64,000 nucleotides of DNA from JBBPYC01 sp038200275 (GCA_038200275.1 JBBPYC010000081.1:90881-154880); one strand, 5' to 3'; shown: positions 8,316-18,146, numbered from the stretch's first letter. Program-made: numbers and translations. Notes: a model not told the origin generated them from the sequence alone.

Positions 8316-9233
8316 TTATAGGCGCCCCAGCAGCAAAAACTCCATCAAGGCTTTCTGCACATGCAGCCGGTTTTCCGCTTCGTCCCAGACCACCGACTGC
8401 GGTCCGTCGATCACCTCTGCCGTCACTTCTTCACCACGGTGCGCGGGCAGACAGTGCATGAAAAGGGCGTCTGGCCGCGCGGTGCGCATCATGTCGGCGT
8501 CGACACACCAGTCGGCAAACGCGACGCGGCGTGCGTCGTTCTCGGCTTCGAAGCCCATGCTGGTCCAGACATCGGTGGTGACCATATCCGCGCCTGCGCA
8601 AGCCTGCATCGGGTCCTTGAACACACGGTAGCCATCGCAAGAGCGAATGCCGGCGACCGACTGATCGACTTCGTAGCCGCTCGGCGTGCTCAAGTGCAGC
8701 TTGAAGCCGAGCACCTCAGCCGCCTGCAGCCAGGTGTTGGCCATGTTGTTGCCATCACCCACCCAGGCCACCGTGCGGCCCGCGATGTCGCCGCGCTGCT
8801 CGATGAACGTGAAGATGTCGGCCAGAATCTGACATGGGTGGAATTCGTTCGTGAGTCCGTTGATCACCGGCACACGCGAATGCGCAGCGAAAAGCTCGAT
8901 CTTGGCCTGCTCGAAAGTGCGGATCATCACCAGATCGACCATCCGGCTGATCACCTTGGCGCTGTCTTCAAGCGGCTCGGCACGGCCCAACTGGCTATCG
9001 CCCGTGGTCAGGTGCACCACACTGCCGCCCAGCTGATACATGCCGGCTTCGAAGCTTACGCGGGTGCGTGTCGATGCTTTCTCGAAAATCATCGCCAGCG
9101 TGCGATCGGCCAAAGGCTGATGCTTTTGATAGGTCTTGAATCGCGCCTTGATGAAAGCCGCGCGCCTGAACAGGTAAGCGCAGTCGTCGGCGCTGAAATC
9201 GCTGAATCGAAGGTAATGGCGCAGCGGACTCAT
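8316..9233 (-). CDS. argF: Ornithine carbamoyltransferase
   Basis: Makes citrulline from ornithine and carbamoyl phosphate in arginine synthesis; a cytosolic trimer. The 305-residue protein has the carbamoyl-phosphate motif STRTR (within EKASTRTRVSFE), the ornithine-side motif HCLPAHRGEE and the HPCQILAD motif. The ATG at 9233 overlaps the argD stop in an ATGA junction, which fixes the start and shows translational coupling. Length is normal for the family. Confidence 0.95.
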   Translation of the reverse strand: MSPLRHYLRFSDFSADDCAYLFRRAAFIKARFKTYQKHQPLADRTLAMIFEKASTRTRVSFEAGMYQLGGSVVHLTTGDSQLGRAEPLEDSAKVISRMVDLVMIRTFEQAKIELFAAHSRVPVINGLTNEFHPCQILADIFTFIEQRGDIAGRTVAWVGDGNNMANTWLQAAEVLGFKLHLSTPSGYEVDQSVAGIRSCDGYRVFKDPMQACAGADMVTTDVWTSMGFEAENDARRVAFADWCVDADMMRTARPDALFMHCLPAHRGEEVTAEVIDGPQSVVWDEAENRLHVQKALMEFLLLGRL

Positions 9234-10435
9234 GACCGCGGCTCGGCCAAGAATTGCTTTACGAGCGGCACCAGCAGTGCGACGATCTCGTCGGCTTGCT
9301 GCATATTGATGATCAGCGGCGGCACCAGCCGAATCACGTTGTCGGCCGTCACACTCAGCAGCAAGCCGGCATCCGCTGCGCGGCCGGTCAACACGCCGCA
9401 TGGGCGGTCGAGCACGATGCCAAGCATCAGCCCCTGACCGCGTACTTCCAGCACACCGGGCAACTCCTGCAGTTCGCGCTCAAGTGCTTCTTTCAAGTGC
9501 GCGCCAACCTTTACCGCGTTCTCGACCAACCCATCTTCTTCCATGATCCGGATCGTCTCGATCCCGGCGCGCATCGCAAGCGGGTTGCCGCCGAATGTGG
9601 TGCCGTGGTTGCCAGGTTGAAACAGATGCGCCGCCTTCGGGCCCGCGACCACCGCACCGATCGGCACGCCGGAGCCAAGCCCCTTGGCCAGCGGCATTAC
9701 GTCGGGCAAGATGCCCGCCCACTGATACGCGAACCATTTGCCGGTGCGGCCCATGCCGCACTGCACCTCATCGATCATGAGCAGCCAGTCCCGCTCGTCG
9801 CAAAGCTTCCGCACTTCGCGTAGATAGTCCCAGCGCATCGGGTTGATGCCCCCTTCGCCCTGGATGGTTTCGAAGAACACCGCGGCGATGTCGGTGTTGC
9901 CCTCGGTCGCCGCGCGCAATGCAGCGATGTCGTTGGCAGGAACGCGCACAAAGCCTTCCACCATTGGGCCAAAGCCGACTTTGAGCTTCTCGTTGCCGGT
10001 GGCCGACAACGTGGCGATGCTGCGGCCGTGAAACGCTTTTTCATAGACGACGATCTGTGGCCGCTCGATGCCCTTATCGTGGCCGAACTTGCGTGCAAGC
10101 TTGAGCGCGGCCTCATTTGCCTCCAGCCCGGTGCAGCAGAAAAACACGTTCGTCATGCCGGACAAAGCAACAAGCTTGGCCGCCAGTGCTTCCTGCCCCG
10201 GCACATGGTAGTAGTTGGAGCTGTGGATGATCTTGCCGATCTGGTCCTGCAAGGCGGGTACCAGCTTTGGGTGCGCGTGGCCGAGCGTGTTGACGGCAAT
10301 GCCGCCCAATGCGTCGAGGTAGGACTTGCCGTTTACGTCCCACACGCGCATGCCATCGCCGTGTGAGAGCGCGATCGGCACACGCGCATAGGTGTTCATC
10401 ACATGTGGCGAAGCAGCTTCAATCGAGGACGCCAT
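9230..10435 (-). CDS. argD: Acetylornithine aminotransferase
   Basis: PLP enzyme of class III that converts N-acetylglutamate semialdehyde to N-acetylornithine. The 401-residue protein shows the class III features: GIAVNTLGHAHPKL near the start, the PLP-contacting LMIDEVQCGMGRTGK, the lysine segment PLAKGLGSGVPIGA and HGTTFGGNPL. Such enzymes can also act on succinylornithine, succinyldiaminopimelate or GABA, but coupling to argF by a 4-base overlap favours arginine synthesis. A 247-base gap with the divergent gene at 10683 holds both promoters. Confidence 0.93.
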   Translation of the reverse strand: MASSIEAASPHVMNTYARVPIALSHGDGMRVWDVNGKSYLDALGGIAVNTLGHAHPKLVPALQDQIGKIIHSSNYYHVPGQEALAAKLVALSGMTNVFFCCTGLEANEAALKLARKFGHDKGIERPQIVVYEKAFHGRSIATLSATGNEKLKVGFGPMVEGFVRVPANDIAALRAATEGNTDIAAVFFETIQGEGGINPMRWDYLREVRKLCDERDWLLMIDEVQCGMGRTGKWFAYQWAGILPDVMPLAKGLGSGVPIGAVVAGPKAAHLFQPGNHGTTFGGNPLAMRAGIETIRIMEEDGLVENAVKVGAHLKEALERELQELPGVLEVRGQGLMLGIVLDRPCGVLTGRAADAGLLLSVTADNVIRLVPPLIINMQQADEIVALLVPLVKQFLAEPRS

Positions 10436-10682
10436 GGCAGGAGGCTTTCACACAAAAATTCCAGACGGAACACAGCCCGATATAGCTCACCGTAATTGGC
10501 CAGCGCAGCAGGGGTGCAACAAGCAGCGGATTTTAGGACGCGAGCTGCTTGCAGAAACCATACCGGACCAAGACCATCCGCCCCACGGAGTTGGGATGGC
10601 GACCGCACCATAAGCTAAACTTTTCCGCCATGCAATTTGCCAGTGCGTCCGAGTCATTTTTCGACCCCACGCGACGCGACTG

Positions 10683-10994
10683 ATGCCGTCTGTCGACTCG
10701 ACCAGCGAACTGATCATTCTGGGCACCACCAACGACGGTCGTCGGTTTCGGCCGAGCGATTGGTGCGAGCGGCTGGCCGGCGTGATGAGCCGGTTTCGGC
10801 CCGGTGGCGCCGGCCCGGCGAACTACCTGACCTATTCACCCTGGTGCACACCGACCCAGCATGAAGGGGTCGGCTGTGTGGTCGTCAACCCGGCGCTGCG
10901 CGAAGCCGAGCCGATGGCCTGGGATTTCGTCACCGGCTTTGCTCGCGACAACGACCTTAAGGTGTTGCACGGGCCACCGTTGCCGCACGACTGA
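10683..10994 (+). CDS. DUF3579 family protein
   Basis: A 103-residue conserved hypothetical protein. It has the DUF3579 signature: ILGTTNDGRRFRPSDWCERLAG, then YLTYSPWC and a C-terminal GFARDNDLKVL. The family is common in betaproteobacteria and is often next to argD, as here. Its function is not known to me. The gene is divergent from argD. Confidence 0.8.
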   Translation: MPSVDSTSELIILGTTNDGRRFRPSDWCERLAGVMSRFRPGGAGPANYLTYSPWCTPTQHEGVGCVVVNPALREAEPMAWDFVTGFARDNDLKVLHGPPLPHD

Positions 10995-11102
10995 CCGTCC
11001 CAGGTGAATCGGTTGCGACGCGGGCAAACCCCGAACCGTAAGGCACCTCAACCTTGCTATGCTGGCCGGCTGTCCAATCGCTGCATCCGCCCCACAGGCT
11101 CC

Positions 11103-11873
11103 ATGACCGACACGATTCTCGAAACCCTGCACCTGACCAAGAGCTTTCGTGGCTTTACCGCTGTGGACGACGTGAATCTGAAGGTGCAGCGCGGTCACAT
11201 CCATGCGCTGATCGGGCCGAACGGCGCGGGCAAGACGACTTGCTTCAACCTGCTGACCAAGTTTCTGGTGCCCAGCCAGGGCCGCATTCTCTTCAACGGC
11301 GTCGACATCACGCGGGAGCAGCCCGCGCAGATCGCCCGCCGCGGCGTGATCCGTTCGTTTCAGATCTCTGCAGTGTTCCCGCACATGACGGCGCTGCGCA
11401 ATGTGCGCATCGGGCTGCAGCGCAAGCTCGGCACGTCGTTTCATTTCTGGCGCAGCGAAAAATCGCTGTCGCGGCTTGACGCGCGCGCGCTGCAGTTGCT
11501 GGACGAGGTCGGCCTGGCCGAATATGCGCACGAGGAGACGGTGAATCTGCCCTACGGCCGCAAGCGCGCGCTTGAGATCGCCACCACGCTGGCTATGGAA
11601 CCCGAGCTGATGCTGCTGGACGAACCCACGCAAGGCATGGGGCACGAGGACGTCGAGCGCGTGACGGCATTGATCAAGAAAGTGTCGGCTGGCCGCACCA
11701 TCCTGATGGTCGAGCACAACATGAGCGTGGTGGCAAAAATCGCCGACCGCATCACGGTGCTTCAGCGCGGGGCGGTACTGGCCGAAGGCCCTTACGAAGA
11801 GGTGTCAAACAACCCGCAGGTGATGGAAGCGTACATGGGATCGGCCGATGCCGAACTGCAGGGAGCGCACTGA
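11103..11873 (+). CDS. livG: Branched-chain amino acid type ABC transporter ATP-binding protein (LivG-like)
   Basis: One of two ATPases of a HAAT-family importer. The 256-residue protein has Walker A IGPNGAGKTT, signature LPYGRKRALEIA and Walker B LMLLDEPTQGM, plus the long linker between them typical of LivG. The ATG at 11103 is chosen over an upstream GTG-like extension that lacks homology. The order livG-livF-binding protein-livH-livM with 2- to 72-base gaps suggests one operon. The substrate could be branched-chain amino acids, another amino acid, an amide or an aromatic acid; sequence alone does not decide. Confidence 0.85.
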   Translation: MTDTILETLHLTKSFRGFTAVDDVNLKVQRGHIHALIGPNGAGKTTCFNLLTKFLVPSQGRILFNGVDITREQPAQIARRGVIRSFQISAVFPHMTALRNVRIGLQRKLGTSFHFWRSEKSLSRLDARALQLLDEVGLAEYAHEETVNLPYGRKRALEIATTLAMEPELMLLDEPTQGMGHEDVERVTALIKKVSAGRTILMVEHNMSVVAKIADRITVLQRGAVLAEGPYEEVSNNPQVMEAYMGSADAELQGAH

Positions 11874-11875
11874 TC

Positions 11876-12589
11876 ATGGCCGCGCCTGTTGTGCTCGATA
11901 TCCGCGACCTGCAGGCTTGGTACGGCGAATCCCACATCCTGCACGGTGTGAACCTGACGGTGCACCAGGGCGAAGTCGTGACGCTGCTCGGTCGCAACGG
12001 CGCAGGCCGAACCACCACGCTGCGCGCGATCATGGGTCTGGTAGGCCGCCGCGAAGGATCAATTCAGGTCAACGGCGCCGAGACAGTGAAGATGGCTACG
12101 CATCGCATCGCACACAAAGGCATTGGCTATTGCCCGGAAGAGCGCGCGATCTTTGCGAGCCTGTCTTGCGAAGAGAACCTGATGCTGCCGCCGATGGTGT
12201 CCGATTCGCGCGAAGGCATGTCGCTCGCAGAGATCTACGCAATGTTCCCCAACCTGGAAGAGCGGCGCCACAGCCCAGGCACACGTCTGTCCGGCGGCGA
12301 GCAGCAGATGCTGGCAGTGGCCCGTATCCTTCGCACCGGCGCAAATTTGTTGCTGCTCGACGAAATATCGGAAGGGCTTGCCCCGGTGATCGTGCAGGCG
12401 TTGGCACGCATGATCCTAGAGCTCAAATCGCGCGGCTTCACCGTGGTGATGGTGGAGCAAAACTTCCGTTTTGCGGCCCCACTGGCCGACCGTTTTTACG
12501 TGATGGAGCATGGCAACATCGTCGAGCAATTCGATGCCAATCAACTGTCTGAGAAGATGGACACGCTGAACGAACTGCTCGGCGTCTGA
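11876..12589 (+). CDS. livF: Branched-chain amino acid type ABC transporter ATP-binding protein (LivF-like)
   Basis: Second ATPase of the importer, 237 residues, starting 2 bases after livG. The signature LSGGEQQMLAVARIL, Walker B LLLLDEISEGLAP and switch His region are normal. The Walker A motif reads GRNGAGRTT (residues 39-47), so the invariant phosphate-binding Lys is Arg45 (CGA at 12008-12010). The rest of the protein is intact, and partner LivG keeps its Lys, so the pair may work with one fully competent ATP site. Confidence 0.85.
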   Translation: MAAPVVLDIRDLQAWYGESHILHGVNLTVHQGEVVTLLGRNGAGRTTTLRAIMGLVGRREGSIQVNGAETVKMATHRIAHKGIGYCPEERAIFASLSCEENLMLPPMVSDSREGMSLAEIYAMFPNLEERRHSPGTRLSGGEQQMLAVARILRTGANLLLLDEISEGLAPVIVQALARMILELKSRGFTVVMVEQNFRFAAPLADRFYVMEHGNIVEQFDANQLSEKMDTLNELLGV

Positions 12590-12662
12590 TCGGCGCGCCA
12601 GCTGCGCGCGCCTTGGTTTTTTGAAAACAGAATTTATCAAGCAACCCGAAGGAGACACACCC

Positions 12663-13865
12663 ATGAAACTCAAACCTCTTGCCAGCGCTGCCCTGATCGC
12701 TTGCGGCATCGCTTCAGCACCGGTCTTTGCACAAACCGGCCCGCTCAAGATCGGCTTCGTGACCGATATGTCCGGCCTGTATTCCGATCTGGACGGACAG
12801 GGCGGAGTCGAAGCCATCAAGATGGCGATCGCCGATTTCGGCGGCAAGGTCCTGGGCCGTGACGTCGAGCTGCTGACTGCAGACCATCAGAACAAGGCCG
12901 ACATCGCAGCTTCCAAGGTGCGCCAATGGATCGACGAAAGCAACGTCTCGGCGATCATCGGTGGCACGAGTTCTGGCACAGCGATCGCGTCGGCCAAGAT
13001 TGCGCAGGAAAAAAAGCGCCCCTACATCAACATCGGCGCCGGCAGTTCGCGTCTGACGAACGAAGACTGTTCGCCGTACACGGTGCACTACGCGTATGAC
13101 ACCGTGGCGCTCGCCCGGGTGGCCGGCAAGGCCATCGTCGAGAAGGGCGGCAAAAGCTGGTACTTCCTCACAGCCGACTACGCGTTTGGCCATTCGCTCG
13201 AGCAGGACACGGCAGCCGTCGTAAAGAAAAACGGCGGTACCGTGTTGGGTGAGGTGCGTCACCCGTTGAATGCGTCCGACTTCTCCTCGTTCTTGTTGCA
13301 GGCCATGAGCTCCAAGGCGCAAGTGCTCGGCTTGGCCAACGCCGGTGGCGACTTCGTGAATGCGATGAAGGCAGCCAGCGAGTTCGGCGTGAACAAGAAA
13401 ATGGAGGTGGCCGGCTTGCTGGTGTTTTTGAATGACATCAAGAGTCTGGGCCTGAAAAACACCGAAGGACTGTTGGCCACCATCAGCTGGTACTGGGATC
13501 AAAACGACGAAACACGCAAGTTCGCCGAACGATTCAACGCCAAAGTCGGGCGCATGCCGAACGGGCTGCAGGCCGCCGACTACTCAGCCACGCTGACCTA
13601 CCTGAACGCGGTAAAAGCCGCTGGCACCGACGACGCCGACAAAGTGATGGAGCAGATGCGCAAGACGCCCATCAACGACGTTTACGCCAAGGGCGGCATG
13701 ATTCGCGCAGATGGCCGCATGGTGCATGACATGTATCTGGCGCAAGTCAAGAAGCCGTCTGAGTCCAAGGGAGACTGGGACTTGTTCAAGATCATCACCA
13801 CGGTGAAAGGCGAAGACGCCTATCAATCGCTGGCCGAGTCGAAGTGCTCATTCATCAAGAAGTGA
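12663..13865 (+). CDS. Periplasmic substrate-binding protein of the Liv-type importer
   Basis: A 400-residue type I periplasmic binding protein (Peripla_BP_6 type). It has a signal peptide (MKLKPLASAALIACGIASA, cleavage near FAQ), then PLKIGFVTDMSGLYSDLDG and the usual ligand-site pattern GGTSSGTAIA. The ATG at 12663 follows an AAGGAG ribosome site. It lies between livF and livH. Several such proteins in this family bind aromatic or amide compounds rather than leucine, so the ligand is open. Confidence 0.85.
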   Translation: MKLKPLASAALIACGIASAPVFAQTGPLKIGFVTDMSGLYSDLDGQGGVEAIKMAIADFGGKVLGRDVELLTADHQNKADIAASKVRQWIDESNVSAIIGGTSSGTAIASAKIAQEKKRPYINIGAGSSRLTNEDCSPYTVHYAYDTVALARVAGKAIVEKGGKSWYFLTADYAFGHSLEQDTAAVVKKNGGTVLGEVRHPLNASDFSSFLLQAMSSKAQVLGLANAGGDFVNAMKAASEFGVNKKMEVAGLLVFLNDIKSLGLKNTEGLLATISWYWDQNDETRKFAERFNAKVGRMPNGLQAADYSATLTYLNAVKAAGTDDADKVMEQMRKTPINDVYAKGGMIRADGRMVHDMYLAQVKKPSESKGDWDLFKIITTVKGEDAYQSLAESKCSFIKK

Positions 13866-13965
13866 TGCCGGGCAGGGCGTATCGGGCAGCCATTCCCGGG
13901 GCTTGACCAGGGTATAACTGCTCAGGTTGCGCCTTCCACTTTTCTTACCTGAGAAGCGAGTCGAT

Positions 13966-14850
13966 TTGGAACTGTTCGGTCTGCCGATGTCGGCTGTGCT
14001 CAGCCAATTGCTGCTGGGGCTGGTCAACGGGTCGTTCTATGCGATCCTGAGCCTGGGTTTGGCAGTGATCTTTGGTCTCTTGAACGTGATCAACTTTGCT
14101 CACGGCGCCATGTTCATGTTCGGCGCAATGCTGACCTGGATGGGATTGCAGTACTTCGGTATTCCGTATTGGGCAATGCTTCTGCTTTCGCCGCTCGTTG
14201 TTGGTTTCGTTGGCATCGTGATCGAAAAGACCATGCTGCAGTGGCTCTACAAGCTTGACCACTTGTACGGCCTGCTGCTGACCTTCGGCATCACGCTGAT
14301 GCTGGAAGGCATCTTTCGCTCGGTCTATGGGTCGTCCGGGCAGTCGTATTCGGTTCCGCCGCTGCTGGCCGGCGCCACCGATCTCGGCTTCATGTATCTG
14401 CCGAACTACCGTACCTGGGTGGTCGTGGCATCGCTCGTCGTTTGCTTCGCAACCTGGTTCATGATCGAGAAGACCAAGCTGGGTGCCTATCTGCGTGCCG
14501 GCACCGAGAATCCGCGCATGGTGGAAGCGTTCGGCGTCAATGTGCCGTTGATGATCACGCTGACCTACGGGTTCGGGGTGGCGCTTGCTGCATTTGCAGG
14601 TGTGTTGGCGGCGCCGATATACCAGGTCGCGCCGTTGATGGGCTCAAACCTGATCATTGTGGTTTTCGCTGTGGTCGTGATCGGCGGCATGGGCTCGATC
14701 ATGGGCGCTATCCTGACCGGCTTGGGCCTGGGTGTGATCGAAGGCTTCACCAAGGTGTTCTATTCGGAGTTGTCCAACACAGTGGTGTTCATCATCATGG
14801 CGATCGTGCTGCTGGTGCGTCCGGCCGGGCTGTTCGGCCGCGAGAAGTAA
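13966..14850 (+). CDS. livH: Branched-chain amino acid type ABC permease (LivH-like)
   Basis: Inner-membrane permease of about 294 residues with roughly eight helices and the LivH hallmark GSFYAILSLGLAVIFGLLN followed by NFAHGAMFMFG. The start is uncertain: TTG at 13966 gives MELFGLPMSAV, which resembles homologues; TTG at 13927 or ATG at 13987 are alternatives. It is followed 17 bases later by livM. Confidence 0.83.
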   Translation: MELFGLPMSAVLSQLLLGLVNGSFYAILSLGLAVIFGLLNVINFAHGAMFMFGAMLTWMGLQYFGIPYWAMLLLSPLVVGFVGIVIEKTMLQWLYKLDHLYGLLLTFGITLMLEGIFRSVYGSSGQSYSVPPLLAGATDLGFMYLPNYRTWVVVASLVVCFATWFMIEKTKLGAYLRAGTENPRMVEAFGVNVPLMITLTYGFGVALAAFAGVLAAPIYQVAPLMGSNLIIVVFAVVVIGGMGSIMGAILTGLGLGVIEGFTKVFYSELSNTVVFIIMAIVLLVRPAGLFGREK

Positions 14851-14867
14851 TCCAGCCGTTACAAGCC

Positions 14868-15908
14868 ATGAAGATCATCGGATACCTGTTGCTACTCGCC
14901 ATTGGGCTGGCTGCGCCACATTATTTCTACTCGATCTTTGTAATGAAGATCCTGTGCTTTGCACTGTTCGCGTCCGCGTTCAACCTGCTGATTGGCTACA
15001 CCGGGCTGCTGTCTTTCGGCCATGCGGCGTTTCTGGGAGGTGCGGGCTATATCACGGGCTATGTGTTGCGCGACCTCGCGCTGTCGCCGCTGCTCGGGAT
15101 TCTTGCGGGCACTGCGTTTGCAGCGCTGCTCGGTCTGGTGGTCGGTTGGCTTGCGATCAGGCGCCAGGGCATCTACTTCACGATGATCACGCTCGCGCTG
15201 TCACAGATGGTCTATTTCGTCTGGTTGCAGGCGCGTTTCACCGGCGGCGAGGACGGGCTGCAGGGCGTGCCGCGCGGACAACTGTTCGGGCTGATCGACT
15301 TGAGCAATGACCTGACGCTGTATTACGTCGTGCTTGCAATCTTCCTGTTCGGTTTTTGGCTGATTCACCGCACGATTCGCTCGCCGTTCGGACAAGTGCT
15401 TGGTGCCATCAAGGACAACGAACCGCGCGCCATTTCGCTCGGCTACGACGTGGATCGTTACAAGCTGCTGGCATTCGTGTTGTCCGCGGCGCTCTCAGGC
15501 TTGGCTGGTTCCACCAAAGTGCTCGTGCTGGGCTTCGAGACGTTGACCGATGCACACTGGAGCATGTCCGGGCTGGTCGTATTAATGACCTTGGTCGGCG
15601 GCATGGGGACGGTGCTGGGGCCGCTGGTCGGGGCTGTGGTGATTCTGATCCTTGAAAACAAGCTCGGAGAGATTGGCATCGCCATCTTCAACGCCACCGG
15701 CATTGAGTGGTTCAGGTCGCTCGGCCAGTCGGTCACGATCGTCACCGGTTTCATCTTCATCGTGGTCGTGCTGCTGTTTCGTCGTGGCATCATCGGCGAG
15801 ATCATCGCGCTGTTGCCGAAGAAAAGGCCCAAGCCGGCTGCCCTGTCTCCGGGTGGCTTGGCGGTGACGGTTGATCAGGCGAGACAGCCGGACCACTCTG
15901 GCGTCTGA
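14868..15908 (+). CDS. livM: Branched-chain amino acid type ABC permease (LivM-like)
   Basis: Second permease, 346 residues, about ten hydrophobic helices. Family features are NLLIGYTGLLSFGHAAFLG, GIYFTMITLALSQM and the loop GVPRGQLFGL, then AIKDNEPRAISLGYDV which contacts the ATPase. The Lys/Pro-rich tail is cytosolic. It is the last gene of the operon and is followed by a strong terminator. Confidence 0.85.
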   Translation: MKIIGYLLLLAIGLAAPHYFYSIFVMKILCFALFASAFNLLIGYTGLLSFGHAAFLGGAGYITGYVLRDLALSPLLGILAGTAFAALLGLVVGWLAIRRQGIYFTMITLALSQMVYFVWLQARFTGGEDGLQGVPRGQLFGLIDLSNDLTLYYVVLAIFLFGFWLIHRTIRSPFGQVLGAIKDNEPRAISLGYDVDRYKLLAFVLSAALSGLAGSTKVLVLGFETLTDAHWSMSGLVVLMTLVGGMGTVLGPLVGAVVILILENKLGEIGIAIFNATGIEWFRSLGQSVTIVTGFIFIVVVLLFRRGIIGEIIALLPKKRPKPAALSPGGLAVTVDQARQPDHSGV

Positions 15909-15967
15909 TAACCTGGGTAGGCCGGGCTCCCCAGTCACAGGGGGCCTTGAGAATGGTTCAAGAATGA

Positions 15968-15994
15968 AAAAAGCCGCATCGCATGCGGCTTTTT
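15968..15994. terminator. Bidirectional intrinsic terminator between livM and rpsT
   Basis: A perfect 12-bp stem, AAAAAGCCGCAT paired with ATGCGGCTTTTT, with a 3-base loop CGC. The A/T ends give a U-run on both strands, so it can end livM transcription from the left and rpsT transcription from the right. Confidence 0.85.
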
Positions 15995-16106
15995 CGTTTT
16001 TCGTCTTGCGAGATACAAGCTGGCTTTGCTGGCAGCGCACCCGATGCAAACGGCGGACGACTGAAGCGCGTGGCTTCGGCGATCCGGGCTTACGCGTTTG
16101 GTGGCC

Positions 16107-16439
16107 TCAGGCCGCCGCGGTGCTGGTGCCGCTGGACTCTGGCGCGCCGAGCACCAAAGTCTTGACTCGAGTGCTCAGCCGGCTCTTGTCGCGCGCGGCC
16201 TTGTTTTTGTGAAAAATGCCTTTGTCGGCGATGGTGTCGACCACCGACTGCATGATGCCGAATGCCGATTTCGCTTTGTCCTTGTCGCCGGCAGCAACCG
16301 CCTTCTCGACGTTTTTGACCGCCGTGCGGTACTTGGAGCGCAACGAAGTATTCGCCGCATTCAGTTTGATGTCCTGACGGACGCGCTTGCGGCCCGATGC
16401 GAGCCGCGGGTTCTTTTTCTTGGGTTTGGTAGATGCCAT
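16107..16439 (-). CDS. rpsT: 30S ribosomal protein S20
   Basis: Primary 16S rRNA-binding protein of the small subunit. The 110-residue basic protein begins MASTKPKKKNPRLASGRKR and contains the S20 pattern RSKYRTAVKNVEKAV and FHKNKAARDKSRL. It has about 20 residues more at the C-terminus than E. coli S20 (Ala/Ser-rich), as is usual in Comamonadaceae-type bacteria. It is monocistronic and divergent from murJ, with a 141-base shared control region. Confidence 0.95.
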   Translation of the reverse strand: MASTKPKKKNPRLASGRKRVRQDIKLNAANTSLRSKYRTAVKNVEKAVAAGDKDKAKSAFGIMQSVVDTIADKGIFHKNKAARDKSRLSTRVKTLVLGAPESSGTSTAAA

Positions 16440-16580
16440 GGGGGTGAAATTACTTTCTGAAAAGGGTTTGAGGATGTTGCCAGCAAAGCCCTCGATTCTA
16501 CCATTTCGCCCGGATTTCAGGCTTCACGCCAATTGTGTGCTCTCGATTTAATAGCAACAAGCGCCGCTACACTCGCCCGC

Positions 16581-18146
16581 GTGTCGCTTATCAAGTCTGC
16601 CTCCACCGTTTCGCTTTTCACGCTGGTGTCGCGCATCACGGGTTTGGTGCGTGAACTGCTGATCGCCTCCACCTTCGGCGCCAGCGCCATGACGGATGCA
16701 TTCAACGTCGCGTTTCGCATTCCGAATCTGTTTCGGCGCCTGTTCGGCGAAGGCGCGTTCAGCCAGGCGTTTGTGCCGGTGCTCGCATCAACCCGCGCAC
16801 AGGCAGGGGATGAGGCGACCCACCTGTTGATCGACCGGGTCGCGACGCTGCTGGCCTGGGCGTTGGTGCTGACCTGTGCATTGGGTGTGGCGGCCGCGCC
16901 GCTGCTGGTCTGGGCATTGGCCAGTGGCTTGCAGCAGGACCCGGGCGGCTTCAACGCCGCCGTGTCGATGACGCGCTGGATGTTCCCCTACATCGGCTTC
17001 ATGTCGATGGTCGCGCTTGCGTCCGGCATCCTCAATACCTGGAAGCGCTTCGCGGTGCCGGCTGCGACGCCAGTGCTGCTCAACCTGTCGATGATCGCTG
17101 CTGCCTGGCTGCTCGTGCCATGGCTGAAAACGCGCGGCATCGATCCGATTTTCGCGCTGGCCGCGGGGGTCATGTTGGGCGGCTTACTGCAGCTTCTGGT
17201 GCAAGTGCCGGCGCTCAAACGCCTCGGGTTGCTTCCACGCATCGGCCTGCGTTGGTCGCGTATTCGTGCTGCGTGGGCGGACCCGGCCACGCGCCGCGTT
17301 GCGCAACTGATGGGGCCGGCGTTGCTGGGCGTCAGCGTGGCGCAGGTGTCGCTGCTGATCAACACGCAGATCGCCTCGCACCTGACGACCGGCAGCGTCA
17401 CCTGGCTCAACTACGCAGACCGACTGATGGAATTCCCGACCGGCATGCTCGGCGTCGCATTGGGCGTGGTGCTGATGCCGCAGCTTGCCGGCGCACGCGC
17501 GGTCGCCGATGCAAATCGGTATTCGGACATGCTCGACTGGGGCTTGCGACTCGTGGTGCTGCTTGCGGTGCCAAGTGCGGTGGCGCTGCTGCTGTTCGCC
17601 GAGCCGCTGGTGTCGGTGCTCTATCACTACGGCGCATTCGGGGCGGAAGACCTGCTGCAGACCCGGCGTGCCTTGATGGGCTACGGCGCTGGACTGATTG
17701 GCATTGTGGCCATCAAGGTGCTTGCGCCGGGCTTTTACGCAAGCCAGGACATCCGCACGCCGGTGCGCATCGCCATCGTCGTGCTGGTGCTCACGCAGCT
17801 GATGAACCTCGTGTTCGTGCCGCTGTTTCAACATGCGGGGCTTGCGCTGTCGATTGGTATCGGAGCGTTGATCAACGCGACGTGGTTGCTGATCGGGCTG
17901 ATTCGGCGCGGCAGTTATTCCCCACTGCCGGGCTGGTTCGCCTTCATTGCGCAAGTGGCGGCTGGCAGCGTCTGCATGGGCGCGCTGCTTTTTTGGGCAA
18001 ACCAGCATTTCGACTGGATCGGGCTGCGGGACCAGCGTTTGCTGCGAATCGGCTTGATGGCCGCACTGCTGCCGGCTGCAGCAGCGATTTACTTTGCAGT
18101 CATTCGGCTGTGCGGCTTGCGGTTTGGCCAGTTTTTAAAGAAGTGA
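16581..18146 (+). CDS. murJ: Lipid II flippase MurJ
   Basis: Moves lipid II across the inner membrane for peptidoglycan synthesis. The 521-residue protein is almost all membrane helices (about 14) and starts with the family pattern SLIKSASTVSLFTLVSRITGL, with FGEGAFSQAFVPVL shortly after. The GTG at 16581 matches homologue starts; an open frame upstream would add 16 residues with no similarity. It is divergent from rpsT, a common arrangement in this group. Confidence 0.93.
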   Translation: MSLIKSASTVSLFTLVSRITGLVRELLIASTFGASAMTDAFNVAFRIPNLFRRLFGEGAFSQAFVPVLASTRAQAGDEATHLLIDRVATLLAWALVLTCALGVAAAPLLVWALASGLQQDPGGFNAAVSMTRWMFPYIGFMSMVALASGILNTWKRFAVPAATPVLLNLSMIAAAWLLVPWLKTRGIDPIFALAAGVMLGGLLQLLVQVPALKRLGLLPRIGLRWSRIRAAWADPATRRVAQLMGPALLGVSVAQVSLLINTQIASHLTTGSVTWLNYADRLMEFPTGMLGVALGVVLMPQLAGARAVADANRYSDMLDWGLRLVVLLAVPSAVALLLFAEPLVSVLYHYGAFGAEDLLQTRRALMGYGAGLIGIVAIKVLAPGFYASQDIRTPVRIAIVVLVLTQLMNLVFVPLFQHAGLALSIGIGALINATWLLIGLIRRGSYSPLPGWFAFIAQVAAGSVCMGALLFWANQHFDWIGLRDQRLLRIGLMAALLPAAAAIYFAVIRLCGLRFGQFLKK

